A DNA stretch of 13,549 nucleotides from NCBI GenBank assembly GCA_002482415.1, contig DLFY01000104.1:5411-18959 (forward strand), written 5' to 3'. The stretch is from Phycisphaerales bacterium UBA7708. Its GTDB lineage: Bacteria > Planctomycetota > Phycisphaerae > Sedimentisphaerales > Anaerohalosphaeraceae. Positions 1 to 7,926 of the stretch are shown here, in pieces (within the stretch, counting starts at the first letter, position 1; every line of letters starts with the position of its first letter). A program made the position numbers and the translations under genes. The notes below the pieces were generated by a model, which searched no databases, was not told the DNA's origin, and saw only the letters and a program-made list of their open reading frames with translations.

Positions 1-851
1 GGCAGGATATTTTTTCCTTTAAGGCCAATGATGGCGGTGTCAGTCCGACCGGCGGGGACTCCAATATCGCTGCGGTGACGCTTAATGTCGACAACACCGT
101 GACTGCTGGATTCGGGATCGACAGCGGAATCGGCACCAACACCATGATTAATACCAACTATTATGCGGCGCGGTCGCAGGCGCTGTATCTGAAAAGCGAT
201 ATCGGTGCTTCAAAGTATATCACGGACCTTGCGGTCTATTTTTTCTCCACGCCGATTACACTGGATGAATGGACCATTCGGATGCAGCATACGACGATGT
301 CCTATTACGATAATGTAGTGTCGGATTTCCTGACCACCGGCTGGTCCATGGTCTATCAGGGGGATGTGACAGTAACGACTGAGGGATGGTACAACTTCCA
401 TTTCCAGACGCCATTTCTGTATGACGGCGTAAAAAATCTGCTGATTGATTTCAGTTTCAATAATACGACGATTTCAGAAGATACGGGCTTGTATTTATTC
501 CATGATGTGCAGGATTCGCGGGTCACGACCATTGTGACCGAAAAGGCCCAGCATACCAGTCCGCTGACGTGGGATTTCTGGTATAATAATGGTTATTACT
601 ATGGCGGCGGATGGCTGCCTTCGATCCAACTAATCGGCACGCTGCCCATTGAAGCCATGGTCGGCGATTTCGATGCAAGCTGCGATGTGAAGCTGCCGGA
701 TTTGATGCTGTTATCCGCGGCGTGGATGAGTCAGCAGGGTCAGGCCCATTACAATCCGGCGTGTGATATCTCCGTGCCGAAAAATCAGGCGGTGGACATC
801 GGTGATCTGGCGGTATTTGCAAATCACTGGATGGATATCTATGCGTTCTGA
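1..851 (+). CDS. Secreted/surface protein with C-terminal dockerin-like repeats (5' partial)
   Basis: The frame is open from base 3, so the start lies upstream of the window and only the last 282 codons or so are seen. The first residues (FSFKANDGG, then PTGGDSNIA) resemble the end of a cadherin- or Ig-like repeat of the kind found in large planctomycete surface proteins. A beta-rich region with many Tyr, Trp and Asn follows; it contains NYYAARSQALYL and WTIRMQHT and looks like a secreted adhesion or carbohydrate-binding module. The last 65 residues or so hold two dockerin-like Ca-binding segments: GDFDASCDVKLPDLMLLSAAW, then a second one with CDIS, VDIGDLAVFANHW. Such tails are known as cohesin-binding or cell-surface modules; a role in polysaccharide attachment or degradation is inferred. 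The stop codon abuts the convergent sulfatase stop with no base between them. Confidence 0.75.
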   Translation, partial: QDIFSFKANDGGVSPTGGDSNIAAVTLNVDNTVTAGFGIDSGIGTNTMINTNYYAARSQALYLKSDIGASKYITDLAVYFFSTPITLDEWTIRMQHTTMSYYDNVVSDFLTTGWSMVYQGDVTVTTEGWYNFHFQTPFLYDGVKNLLIDFSFNNTTISEDTGLYLFHDVQDSRVTTIVTEKAQHTSPLTWDFWYNNGYYYGGGWLPSIQLIGTLPIEAMVGDFDASCDVKLPDLMLLSAAWMSQQGQAHYNPACDISVPKNQAVDIGDLAVFANHWMDIYAF

Positions 852-2339
852 TTATTTGGGTGTTTCTTTTTTGGGCTGAGGCGGGGTGAAATCCGGCTCG
901 TTGCGGGACGGCAGCCAGAGGGCCAGTTGGTCTTTGACAGGCCGATATTGTTCACGCGGGATGAGGTTGGTCCATTCGTTGGAGTCGGCGGCGTGGTCGT
1001 ATAATTCTTCGCTGCCGTCGGAGTAGCGAATATAGCGATAGCGGGAATCCCGGACGGCATGGTTGTTATAGCGGGCAGTCATCAGGACCGGATAGTTCCA
1101 TTCCTTATCGGGATTGTCCAGCAGCGGCACAAGGCTGCGTCCGTCGATGTCCTTGCGGGAGGGGGTTTCGGCCAGTTCCATCAGTGTCGCGTGAATATCC
1201 AGCAGGCTGACCGGTTGGCTGCACCGGCTGCCTTCACTGGTCAGGCCCGGCGCGACGACCATCAACGGCGTATGCGTGGACGTTTCCCACAGTGTGTTTT
1301 TTTCAAGATGGTCTTTTTCGCCCAGATGAAAACCGTGATCGCCGCACAGGACGATGATGGTGTTGTCTTTGTACGGGCCGGCTTCCAGGGCATCCAGAAC
1401 CTGCCCGACGCAGGCATCAGCAAAAGACACACTGGCCATATAGCCCTGAATGGCGTTATTCCATAGCCCGTTATCTCGAATAAGGCGAAAGTCCGAGCCG
1501 CCGGCCAGTCGTCGCCCCGCCATCGGGATATCGTCGAGGTCGTCCCGGCGGTAGGCCGGGGTGACGATTTTGTCAGCCGGGTGCATATCGAAATAGGCAG
1601 TCGGCACATACCACGGCAAATGCGGACGAAAGAATCCGCAGGTCAGGAAAAAGGGCTTGTTGTGTTTTTCCTGCAGGAGTTTGCTGGCCAGTTGGGCGGT
1701 CTTCCAATCTTCGGTTTTGCTGGCATCCACCTCCAGCGGCGCCCAGTCGATGGCAGAGTTATAATACGAGCTGCTGAATTTGCCGTTGAGCCGGTGGGCG
1801 TATTGTTTGTCCTTGGCCGGGGCGGGTGTGCCGCAGCGCTGCTGAAACATCACATCCCACGATTGCGGATCGGCGAATTTGCCCTGCGGCAGGTGAAAGA
1901 CTTTGCCGCCGGTCAGTGTCTTATAGCCGTTTTTCCGCAGGAATTGCGGCAGAGTAAGGCGTTCTTTCAGGTCGGGTTTATCGCGAAAACAGACATTATT
2001 TTCATAAATGCCGCTGCTGGAAGGACGCAAGCCGGTCATAATAGCCGTCCGGCCCGGATTGCACTGCGGGGCGGGACTGTAGGCATTTTCAAAAACGATA
2101 CCCATTTGGGCCAGCCGCATCAGGTTGGGGGTTCTGGCCTGCGGGTGGCCCCCCAAAGGTTCGATCCAGGTGTTCAGTTCGTCGATGAATATCATCAGAA
2201 TATTCATCTTTTTGGATGCGGGCGTGGCGGTAAACCGTCCCAGCATCTGGACATCACGGGCAGACTCCGGCATCGCCGCGGCAACTGCACCCGCGGCACT
2301 CCATTTCAAAAAAGTTCTGCGATTCAGGTTCGACGCCAT
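852..2339 (-). CDS. Tat-exported sulfatase, iduronate-2-sulfatase-like
   Basis: The 495-residue protein is of normal length for the family. A twin-arginine signal (RRTFLK, residues 7-12) followed by an Ala-rich hydrophobic stretch indicates Tat export. The metal-site start IFIDEL (about 50-55), the formylglycine core C93-N-P-G-R97 followed by TAIMTG, FFRPHLPW with H240, and GDHGFHLGE with D334/H335 are all in the order expected of type I sulfatases. Predicted reaction: hydrolysis of sulfate esters on a sulfated polysaccharide, after a formylglycine-generating enzyme converts C93. Gly at the fourth position of the CxPxR core is unusual, since Ser or Ala is normal there. The start has GAGGG about 5 nt upstream. 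The neighbouring dockerin protein fits a polysaccharide-degradation context. The exact substrate cannot be told. Confidence 0.9.
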   Translation of the reverse strand: MASNLNRRTFLKWSAAGAVAAAMPESARDVQMLGRFTATPASKKMNILMIFIDELNTWIEPLGGHPQARTPNLMRLAQMGIVFENAYSPAPQCNPGRTAIMTGLRPSSSGIYENNVCFRDKPDLKERLTLPQFLRKNGYKTLTGGKVFHLPQGKFADPQSWDVMFQQRCGTPAPAKDKQYAHRLNGKFSSSYYNSAIDWAPLEVDASKTEDWKTAQLASKLLQEKHNKPFFLTCGFFRPHLPWYVPTAYFDMHPADKIVTPAYRRDDLDDIPMAGRRLAGGSDFRLIRDNGLWNNAIQGYMASVSFADACVGQVLDALEAGPYKDNTIIVLCGDHGFHLGEKDHLEKNTLWETSTHTPLMVVAPGLTSEGSRCSQPVSLLDIHATLMELAETPSRKDIDGRSLVPLLDNPDKEWNYPVLMTARYNNHAVRDSRYRYIRYSDGSEELYDHAADSNEWTNLIPREQYRPVKDQLALWLPSRNEPDFTPPQPKKETPK

Positions 2340-2450
2340 ACATCCCTCAACTGCTTGTCCTGTAAATATAGATGTCTGCTGGGGAGGTAAATATACGGAA
2401 ATCTGAGAAAAACGCCAGCATTTTATGGCTTTATGGGTCGGAAACCGGAC

Positions 2451-2478
2451 TTGACAAAGCCGGATTTAGGGGGATAAT
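2451..2478 (+). promoter_or_regulatory. Sigma-70-type promoter for the acyltransferase gene
   Basis: A consensus -35 TTGACA (2451-2456) is followed by GATAAT (2473-2478) after a 16-bp spacer. The expected transcription start is about 2483-2487, only a few bases before the ATG at 2490, so the transcript would be almost leaderless. Confidence 0.65.
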
Positions 2479-2489
2479 GGCCGCCAGCT

Positions 2490-3443
2490 ATGACTCAGGA
2501 AAAAAAGAAAAAGAAAAAAGGCAATGTCGTTACCGATTACCTGTTATATCTTTTTGTGCGGGTATTGACGGGGCTGTTTTATTGTTTCCCGGTGGAGGCA
2601 AATCTGCGGACGGCCTGCTGGATTGGCCGGATTATGTGGAAACGCTATCATCGCGGCCGACAGCGCGCACTGGACAACCTGCGGGCCAGTTTCCCGGACA
2701 AAGACGAGGCCTGGCTGGAAGCTACCGGCCGGCGGTCGTTTGAGCAGCTTGTGATGATGGTGATGGATGTCTTGTTTACGCCGCGGCTGGTGAAGCTGGA
2801 AACCTGGCCAACGATGTTCAGCTTCCGCAACATCGAGCGGATCAAGTGGATGATGAAAGAGGAAAAGGGCCTGCTGATGGTGACGGCCCATTACGGCAAT
2901 TTCGAAATCATCGGCTACCTGATGAGCCTGTACGGCCTGAAGATTTACAGCATCGCCCGGCCGCTGGATAATCCGTTTATCAACCGCTGGCTGATGAGCG
3001 TCCGCGAAAGCAGGGGCCAGAAGATTATCTATAAAAAGGGCGCCGCCGAGATGATGGACCAGTTGGCCGCGGATGGGGCGACGCTGTGCTTTATCGCCGA
3101 CCAGGATGCGGGCAAAAAGGGTGTGTTTGTCGATTTCTTTGGTCGCAAGGCCAGCACCTACAAGAGCATCGGCCTGGTGGCGATGCAGTACAATCTGCCG
3201 ATTGTTATTGGCGGCTGCCGGCAGCATTATAAGAAATTCTTCTTCGAGATGGAGCCGACACGGATTATCTACCCGCACGAATGGGCCGACAAACCCGACC
3301 CGCTGCGGTGGGTGACACAGGAATACACCAAAGCCATCGAGGATTTCATCCGCAAAGACCCGGCCCAATACTGGTGGCTGCACCGCCGCTGGAAAAGCCG
3401 CCCCAAAGAAGAACGCCAGGCACTTGAGAGGGCACAGAAATAA
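2490..3443 (+). CDS. LpxL/HtrB-family lipid A (lysophospholipid) acyltransferase
   Basis: The 317-residue protein fits the LpxL/HtrB family in length and layout. A very basic N-terminus (EKKKKKK) precedes a hydrophobic membrane segment (about 16-33). The catalytic HX4E motif is TAH134YGNFE139. IADQDAGKKGVF (202-213) and the C-terminal QYWWLHRRWK (293-302) match conserved blocks of late lipid A acyltransferases. Predicted role: transfer of an acyl chain to a lipid A precursor at the inner face of the inner membrane. An in-frame TAA at 2475-2477 rules out a longer N-terminus. No Shine-Dalgarno lies at the right distance; the G-run at 2469-2473 is part of the promoter. The A-rich lysine codons near the start include A_AAA_AAG in phase. 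The acyl donor and true substrate are not readable from sequence. Confidence 0.88.
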   Translation: MTQEKKKKKKGNVVTDYLLYLFVRVLTGLFYCFPVEANLRTACWIGRIMWKRYHRGRQRALDNLRASFPDKDEAWLEATGRRSFEQLVMMVMDVLFTPRLVKLETWPTMFSFRNIERIKWMMKEEKGLLMVTAHYGNFEIIGYLMSLYGLKIYSIARPLDNPFINRWLMSVRESRGQKIIYKKGAAEMMDQLAADGATLCFIADQDAGKKGVFVDFFGRKASTYKSIGLVAMQYNLPIVIGGCRQHYKKFFFEMEPTRIIYPHEWADKPDPLRWVTQEYTKAIEDFIRKDPAQYWWLHRRWKSRPKEERQALERAQK

Positions 3444-3461
3444 TAACAGAAGGAGCTTGCC

Positions 3462-4802
3462 ATGAATAATCAATCACCGGTGAAGATGGGCTTTCTATTG
3501 TTGGGGTCCTTTATTCTGGCTTATCTTGGTGCCGAATATGTCCATGAATTATGCCATTACGGCGCCGCCCTGATCAGTGGAGGGGATCCATTCGGTATTG
3601 TAGTTGATCCGTTTGGCTGGTCGTATTGCTTCTCGAATTCAATTGAGCATCCTATTTTTTATATAGCAGCCGGCGCGATTGGATCAAGTCTCATTGGAAT
3701 CCTTCTCTTTGTGCTGTTGATACGATGGCCCAGACCTTTGTTATTGCCGCTGCTATTGTTCGGGCCGATAGTCTTGATTAACAATGGGCAGTATTGGGCT
3801 GTTGATATTATCGAAGGAACCGGAATGGATGCCTGTCGTCTGGTGGAGATGGGAATTCCTGCGTCAGTTCTTCTTGTCGCGGGAATAATACAATGCCTTA
3901 TTGGTGTGGTATGCATGATTCGGCTGATGCGAATTATAGGATTGACCAATCAGCCATTCGTAAAGCGGTTGATTATCCTGGGAGTAGGGATCATTCCTTA
4001 TGCATGTATTGGAGTCGTTTGGAATTGGGCTAACGAGGTTGATATTTTGTGGTTATCCACGATGGGATGGGTCTTGTTGTTTACGGCCATCGCTGGTCTT
4101 TTTCGTGCTGAAAAAACCGTATCCTTTGAAGCAAAATGGCCGGTGGTATTGGGTTTTAATGTTATAGGAATCGGGCTGGTTGTCGGGCTTCTGCTGATGA
4201 TTTCATTCCAAAAATCATCGGCAGCTTCCTATCAGATTGAAACCTTTTCAATCCGACCGGAGTGTTTCCCCGATGTTCTGGTTCCCCATCCAATGGCGAA
4301 AGAACCGTTCTATAACATAATGTCGAGAGATTCTAACCCAATTTACGCACTCGGTTATGCTTTGCCTCAAGAGGTGTCTCCCGAACAGGTGAGAGCTGAC
4401 CTGGATACTCTTTTCAAACAACATGGGTATGTCCGGCTGGCTTATTCGCTGGATGACCCCAATGAGCCGCGGGATGGTCGATGGGAAGAAGAAACCTTCC
4501 AGCTTGGAAAGAAAACCCTGTCCATCAAAACGTATCATCAATTCTGGATACGATTGCTTCCAGAGGTTTCCAGTGCCTTTGTAGGTGTTCGGTATGTCGG
4601 GAACAAAGGTGTATTTGATGACAACAGTGTGCTTGCAAGTGCCTATACTATTTCCAATATTGACAGGGTGCTGCGTTATGCCGACATCCACCCGGACGCG
4701 TTTAATTTAATCGATCTGGATTGGCTCAGAATGCAGGATGTGTTTAAACCCAAGGCTCGTCATTATTTATGCGTTGAGGGCAATAATGACAACGGAAGCT
4801 GA
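3462..4802 (+). CDS. Polytopic membrane protein with M50-like HExxH motif
   Basis: The 446-residue product has about seven hydrophobic segments in its first 260 residues and then a soluble C-terminal domain of about 180 residues. The first membrane segment ends in VHELCHYGAAL (H28, E29, H32), followed by SGGDPFG; this is the arrangement of the zinc motif of M50-type membrane-embedded metalloproteases. A later ND-like block, DIIEGTGMDA (about 115-124), may supply the third ligand. Membrane proteolysis is therefore plausible but inferred, and the soluble domain was not recognised. AAGGAG lies 6 nt before the ATG, and the gene starts 18 nt after the acyltransferase, so co-transcription is likely. 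Base composition is clearly more AT-rich than in the flanking acyltransferase and sulfatase genes, and is shared with the next gene, which suggests the pair arrived together. Confidence 0.65.
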   Translation: MNNQSPVKMGFLLLGSFILAYLGAEYVHELCHYGAALISGGDPFGIVVDPFGWSYCFSNSIEHPIFYIAAGAIGSSLIGILLFVLLIRWPRPLLLPLLLFGPIVLINNGQYWAVDIIEGTGMDACRLVEMGIPASVLLVAGIIQCLIGVVCMIRLMRIIGLTNQPFVKRLIILGVGIIPYACIGVVWNWANEVDILWLSTMGWVLLFTAIAGLFRAEKTVSFEAKWPVVLGFNVIGIGLVVGLLLMISFQKSSAASYQIETFSIRPECFPDVLVPHPMAKEPFYNIMSRDSNPIYALGYALPQEVSPEQVRADLDTLFKQHGYVRLAYSLDDPNEPRDGRWEEETFQLGKKTLSIKTYHQFWIRLLPEVSSAFVGVRYVGNKGVFDDNSVLASAYTISNIDRVLRYADIHPDAFNLIDLDWLRMQDVFKPKARHYLCVEGNNDNGS

Positions 4803-4875
4803 ATTAATTGATCGTATTGAATGCTGTATTCCGAAATATACACACAAAAGTTCCAGAGTGGATTGTGAGGCCTAA
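4786..4875 (+). CDS. Possible 29-residue small ORF at the gene junction
   Basis: ATG at 4786 has GAGGG at 4776-4780, an ideal 5-nt spacing. The ORF overlaps the end of the membrane-protein gene by 17 nt in another frame and ends with TAA at 4873-4875, three bases before the GTG of the next gene and in the same frame as it. The peptide begins MTTEAELIDRIECC and ends SSRVDCEA, with three cysteines and no membrane segment. It may be a coupling ORF that delivers ribosomes to the phosphoesterase start, or the remnant of a longer N-terminus cut by a nonsense change. No family was recognised. Confidence 0.35.
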   Translation: MTTEAELIDRIECCIPKYTHKSSRVDCEA

Positions 4876-4878
4876 ACT

Positions 4879-5919
4879 GTGATGATTGGGATGGTTGCCA
4901 TAGTCACTGTAATTGGGCTGGTATGCCTGATGGTCGATGCGGGATGCCGTGTTTTCGGTTCATATAGTCGAACGATGCCTGGCGCTGTTGTCCGAATTAC
5001 GGGGCTGGTTCTGATGGGTTTGTTGTTCCTCTGCCCTTATTTATTGCTGTTGTTGTTTCAGGACACATCTTTGAAATCATTCTTCTTGTTTCTTTGCATG
5101 ATAGAGTCTTGTCTGACTGTCGTGCTGTACTTGTATCCTCCCCGATGCGGCATACATCCGTTTGTCCAGCAGGACAGCCCGGCAGATTCAGTTGATCGGA
5201 ATTTGACGCCGGGAATCGAACTAAGGCATGAATACTGCCGGATTCCTCATCTTAAACAGCCGGTTCAGGCACTTGTTGTTTCGGATTTGCATTGCAATAA
5301 TTCTGGGGGCCTGGAACAATTTTCAGCAGCTTGCAGTGCGTTAGATTGTGAGTATGACTTCGTTTTTATTCTTGGCGATTTAACCGAACGAAATGACCTG
5401 ATCCCATCAATTTTGAAAGTCTTTGCCGGAGTAAAGAATCGTTATGGCATCTTTCTGGTTCGCGGCAATCATGACGATGAAGCAGGACGCTCGGAAATCA
5501 TTGAGGTCCATGCAAAAAATTACGCCATCACGGTCTTATCGAACGATGCGGTTTACATTCCGAGTCTGGAATTAACATTACTGGGTCTGGAAACGCCCTG
5601 GAGAGAAGACCGCTTGTCGCTGAAAATTCAGGGCGTGTGTATCGCTTTATCTCACACGCCGGACAACATTAAAATTGCATCCCGGCATGCAGCCTCGCTT
5701 GTGCTTGCAGGTCACACCCATGGCGGGAAAGTCCGATTACCAGGGGCGGGATCATTGCTTGTCCCTTCCCGTTATGGGCGGTTTCTGGATCGCGGCTGGT
5801 TTCGGTTTAAGGATACCTGTATGTTAATTACCAGCGGCATAGGTTATTTCCCCGGTCGTTTTGGACAAAATGGCCAGATTGTTCACTTGACAATCTCTAC
5901 TTATACTGATCGTACTTGA
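4879..5919 (+). CDS. Membrane-anchored metallophosphoesterase, YaeI-like
   Basis: The 346-residue protein has three N-terminal hydrophobic segments (about 4-20, 37-60 and 66-88), then a calcineurin-like phosphoesterase domain from about 128. All metal motifs are present and in order: SDLHC (D136, H138), GDLTE (D167), RGNHDD (N197, H198), LSHTPD (H259) and AGHTHGG (H279, H281). This matches the YaeI/YkuE group; related enzymes cleave phosphodiester or pyrophosphate bonds in lipids, but the substrate here is unknown. GTG at 4879 has GAGG 8 nt upstream; the next codon is ATG and could also be used. It follows the M50-like gene closely and shares its AT-rich composition. The last six codons and the stop lie inside a 104-bp dispersed repeat, so the natural C-terminus may have been altered. 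Confidence 0.85.
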   Translation: MMIGMVAIVTVIGLVCLMVDAGCRVFGSYSRTMPGAVVRITGLVLMGLLFLCPYLLLLLFQDTSLKSFFLFLCMIESCLTVVLYLYPPRCGIHPFVQQDSPADSVDRNLTPGIELRHEYCRIPHLKQPVQALVVSDLHCNNSGGLEQFSAACSALDCEYDFVFILGDLTERNDLIPSILKVFAGVKNRYGIFLVRGNHDDEAGRSEIIEVHAKNYAITVLSNDAVYIPSLELTLLGLETPWREDRLSLKIQGVCIALSHTPDNIKIASRHAASLVLAGHTHGGKVRLPGAGSLLVPSRYGRFLDRGWFRFKDTCMLITSGIGYFPGRFGQNGQIVHLTISTYTDRT

Positions 5920-6004
5920 AATTTTCCGTTTCGGCGCGGCTAAGTACAGTGGCATCAACCATGTGCTGCTTTTGCTCGCGGAATAATCATACCCGTTGGG
6001 TATA
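5901..6004. repeat. 104-bp dispersed repeat, copy 1
   Basis: It is about 90% identical (94 of 104 positions by eye, no gaps) to 7922-8025, in the same orientation. It ends in a short palindrome (ATACCC-GTT-GGGTAT) and supplies the stop codon of the upstream phosphoesterase. Weaker similarity (AGAGATT, TTCAAT, GGCT, CTTGA in the same order) continues to about 6058. Confidence 0.85.
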
Positions 6005-6104
6005 TATGTAACCAACAGGGAAGAGATTGATTCAATTTGTTAATTGGCTATGCTTGAATAGATACCGTCTATCTTGTCGCGACTATATTGTATCTATCAA
6101 AAAT

Positions 6105-6138
6105 AGGGGTGGGCTTTGCGGCCCACCCCTGATTTTTT
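6105..6138. terminator. Bidirectional rho-independent terminator
   Basis: A perfect 10-bp GC-rich stem (6105-6114 with 6121-6130, loop TTTGCG) is followed by TTTTTT on the plus strand (6133-6138) and by TATTTTTG on the minus strand. It lies 12 nt beyond the stop of the VWA gene and is its likely terminator. It also stops readthrough from the phosphoesterase side. Confidence 0.85.
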
Positions 6139-6149
6139 AAGTGTTCGGA

Positions 6150-7898
6150 TTATTTTTGCTCCATGGGCAAGGGCTGGAGGACGTCGGTTGTCTGGGGCTG
6201 GAGTGGTGTTTCTGACTGAGCCGTTTTATTCTGCAGCAGTTTTTGAGCCCGCGCGATCAAATCCACCAGTTCTGCAATCTGGGCGTTGCCGGGATCGCCG
6301 GCGGCAAGCTGTCTGGCCTTTTGCAGCGTTGTTTCAAGGTCAGCCTGTCTGGCCCAGTAGCTTTCCCGCAGGATTTCGGCAAATTCGGTCACGGTTGCCG
6401 CAAGCGTAAAGGCCTTGCTGGTCTGGTCCGGTCCGGCCGTGATTTCGCTGGTCTGGAAGGGGGACTTGAATTCAGTGACTTCAAAGGTGTCGGCGTCTTT
6501 ATACCGGACATGCACCGTCGCCAGTGTGCCCGCCGCATTGGGCTGGAGTTTGAGTTCGTACAGGGCTGTCGCAGCATGGCCGGCGCCGATTTCTCCTCCA
6601 TCGACGATATCATTGCGGAAATCCTTGTCGGCAACATCGCGATTTTCATAGCCGATGAGCCGGTAGCTGCGGACGGCCTGCGGATTGAAATCCACCTGAA
6701 TTTTGACATCCCGGGCGATGATTTGCAGGGCGCCGGTAAGGTTTTCGCCAAAGAGCTTCTGAGCCTCTTCGAGGGTGTCGATATAGGCATAATAGCCGTT
6801 GCCCTTGTTGCCGAGCTGTTCCATCAGGACGTCATTGTAATTGCCCATGCCGAATCCCAGCGCCGATAGCGTAATCCCTTTGTCGGCCTTGTCCTTGATG
6901 ACCTTGAAGATTTCGTCCGGCCCGGTTCGACCGACATTAGCAACCCCATCCGAGCAGAGAATGACGCGATTGATATAACCGGGGACAAAGGCCTCTTCGG
7001 CCATCTCGTAGCCGATGCGAATTCCCTCCTCGGCATTGGTGGCCCCTTCGGGCCGAAGGGATTGAACGGCCTTAAGGATGGCGGATTTGTGGCGCAGATC
7101 ATGGTGGGCCAGAAGTTGCCGGCCCCGGGAACCATACACCGCGATGCCGATTTTGTCATCGGGACCAAGACGATCGATCAGGATTTTCAGGCTCTTTTTG
7201 ACCAGTTCCAGCCGATCTTGCTCTTCCATCGAGCCGGAGACATCGATAACAAAGGTCAGGATGGCGGGCTTGCGATTTTCTTCCAGGATTTCCTTGCCTT
7301 TGAGGGCAATCCGCATCAAAAAGGTATTCCGGCGGGAGGCGTCAAAAGTCCACGGCATGGCCTCGGCATAGACGGCAAAGATCGATTCGGCGGGAGCCGG
7401 ATAGTGATACTCAAACGCATTGACAAATTCCTCCACCCGCACCGCATCCCGAGGCGGCAGGTGGCCATCCCGCAGATACTGGCGGCACAGGGTGTAGCTG
7501 CCGCTGTCCACATCGGCTGCAAAAGTGGAGAGGTGGTCATCCTCCGTATCGATAAAGGGATTGACGCCATAGTTTTTGAAAAACATGGCATCATACGGCT
7601 CCCCATTGGGCGGGGTCGTCCCGCCGTGGGCAGGGGCATAGCGGTAATTGACTCCCAAATAGCCGGAAGGAACCTGGCACCCGTTTAAAACAACAGCAGC
7701 TAATATGATCAGCAAAACAGGAAACCCTTTGAAGAGCATAATCTCATTCAAGGATTCTATGGTGATGTGAGCCGGTTTCTTCTTTCTTCCTTTGATCCGC
7801 GAACCCTGGTGGTACTGCTTTGCAAAGAATTGAAATCCGCTTGTGTTCTGGTTGAATGCCCAAGACGCATGTGTCCAAATCCGTGTTTGTTTCTGCAT
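6150..7898 (-). CDS. YfbK-like von Willebrand factor A lipoprotein
   Basis: 582 residues from this start. The body matches the YfbK family: an N-terminal block with STFAADVDSGSYTLCRQYL and DAVRVEEFVNAF, a VWA domain with a complete MIDAS (DVSGS at 219-223, T287 in GATNAEEG, D317 in CSDGVANVG), and the C-terminal block with YRLIGYENR, then DGGEIGAGH. A lipoprotein signal (MLFKGF, then VLLIILAAVVLNGC, Cys 74) starts only at residue 54. The ATG at 7898 has GAGGGAG 7 nt upstream and a TATAAT just before that. The ATG at 7739 gives a normal lipoprotein signal but has no good ribosome site. Both starts are possible and the true one is unsettled. Predicted role: envelope lipoprotein with metal-dependent protein binding; the cellular function of the family is not established. 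Confidence 0.85.
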   Translation of the reverse strand: MQKQTRIWTHASWAFNQNTSGFQFFAKQYHQGSRIKGRKKKPAHITIESLNEIMLFKGFPVLLIILAAVVLNGCQVPSGYLGVNYRYAPAHGGTTPPNGEPYDAMFFKNYGVNPFIDTEDDHLSTFAADVDSGSYTLCRQYLRDGHLPPRDAVRVEEFVNAFEYHYPAPAESIFAVYAEAMPWTFDASRRNTFLMRIALKGKEILEENRKPAILTFVIDVSGSMEEQDRLELVKKSLKILIDRLGPDDKIGIAVYGSRGRQLLAHHDLRHKSAILKAVQSLRPEGATNAEEGIRIGYEMAEEAFVPGYINRVILCSDGVANVGRTGPDEIFKVIKDKADKGITLSALGFGMGNYNDVLMEQLGNKGNGYYAYIDTLEEAQKLFGENLTGALQIIARDVKIQVDFNPQAVRSYRLIGYENRDVADKDFRNDIVDGGEIGAGHAATALYELKLQPNAAGTLATVHVRYKDADTFEVTEFKSPFQTSEITAGPDQTSKAFTLAATVTEFAEILRESYWARQADLETTLQKARQLAAGDPGNAQIAELVDLIARAQKLLQNKTAQSETPLQPQTTDVLQPLPMEQK

Positions 7899-7926
7899 TT
7901 TAATACTCCCTCATAATTTAATTATA
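7899..7926 (-). promoter_or_regulatory. Probable -10 box and ribosome site of the VWA gene
   Basis: On the minus strand TATAAT (7921-7926) overlaps the edge of the 104-bp repeat and is followed by GAGGGAG 7 nt before the ATG at 7898. The -35 is weak. The corresponding hexamer in the other repeat copy reads TATAAG, so the outward TATAA is part of the repeat. Confidence 0.45.

Noticed and set aside
849..854. Shared terminator between the dockerin gene and the sulfatase gene
   Set aside because: The two stop codons abut and no GC-rich stem with a T-run was found on either strand around them.
1581..2390. Plus-strand open frame opposite the sulfatase
   Set aside because: Shadow of the sulfatase gene, with no recognisable domain or ribosome site.
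2544..3473. Minus-strand open frame opposite the acyltransferase gene
   Set aside because: His- and Pro-rich shadow translation without motifs; the plus-strand gene has its full catalytic set.
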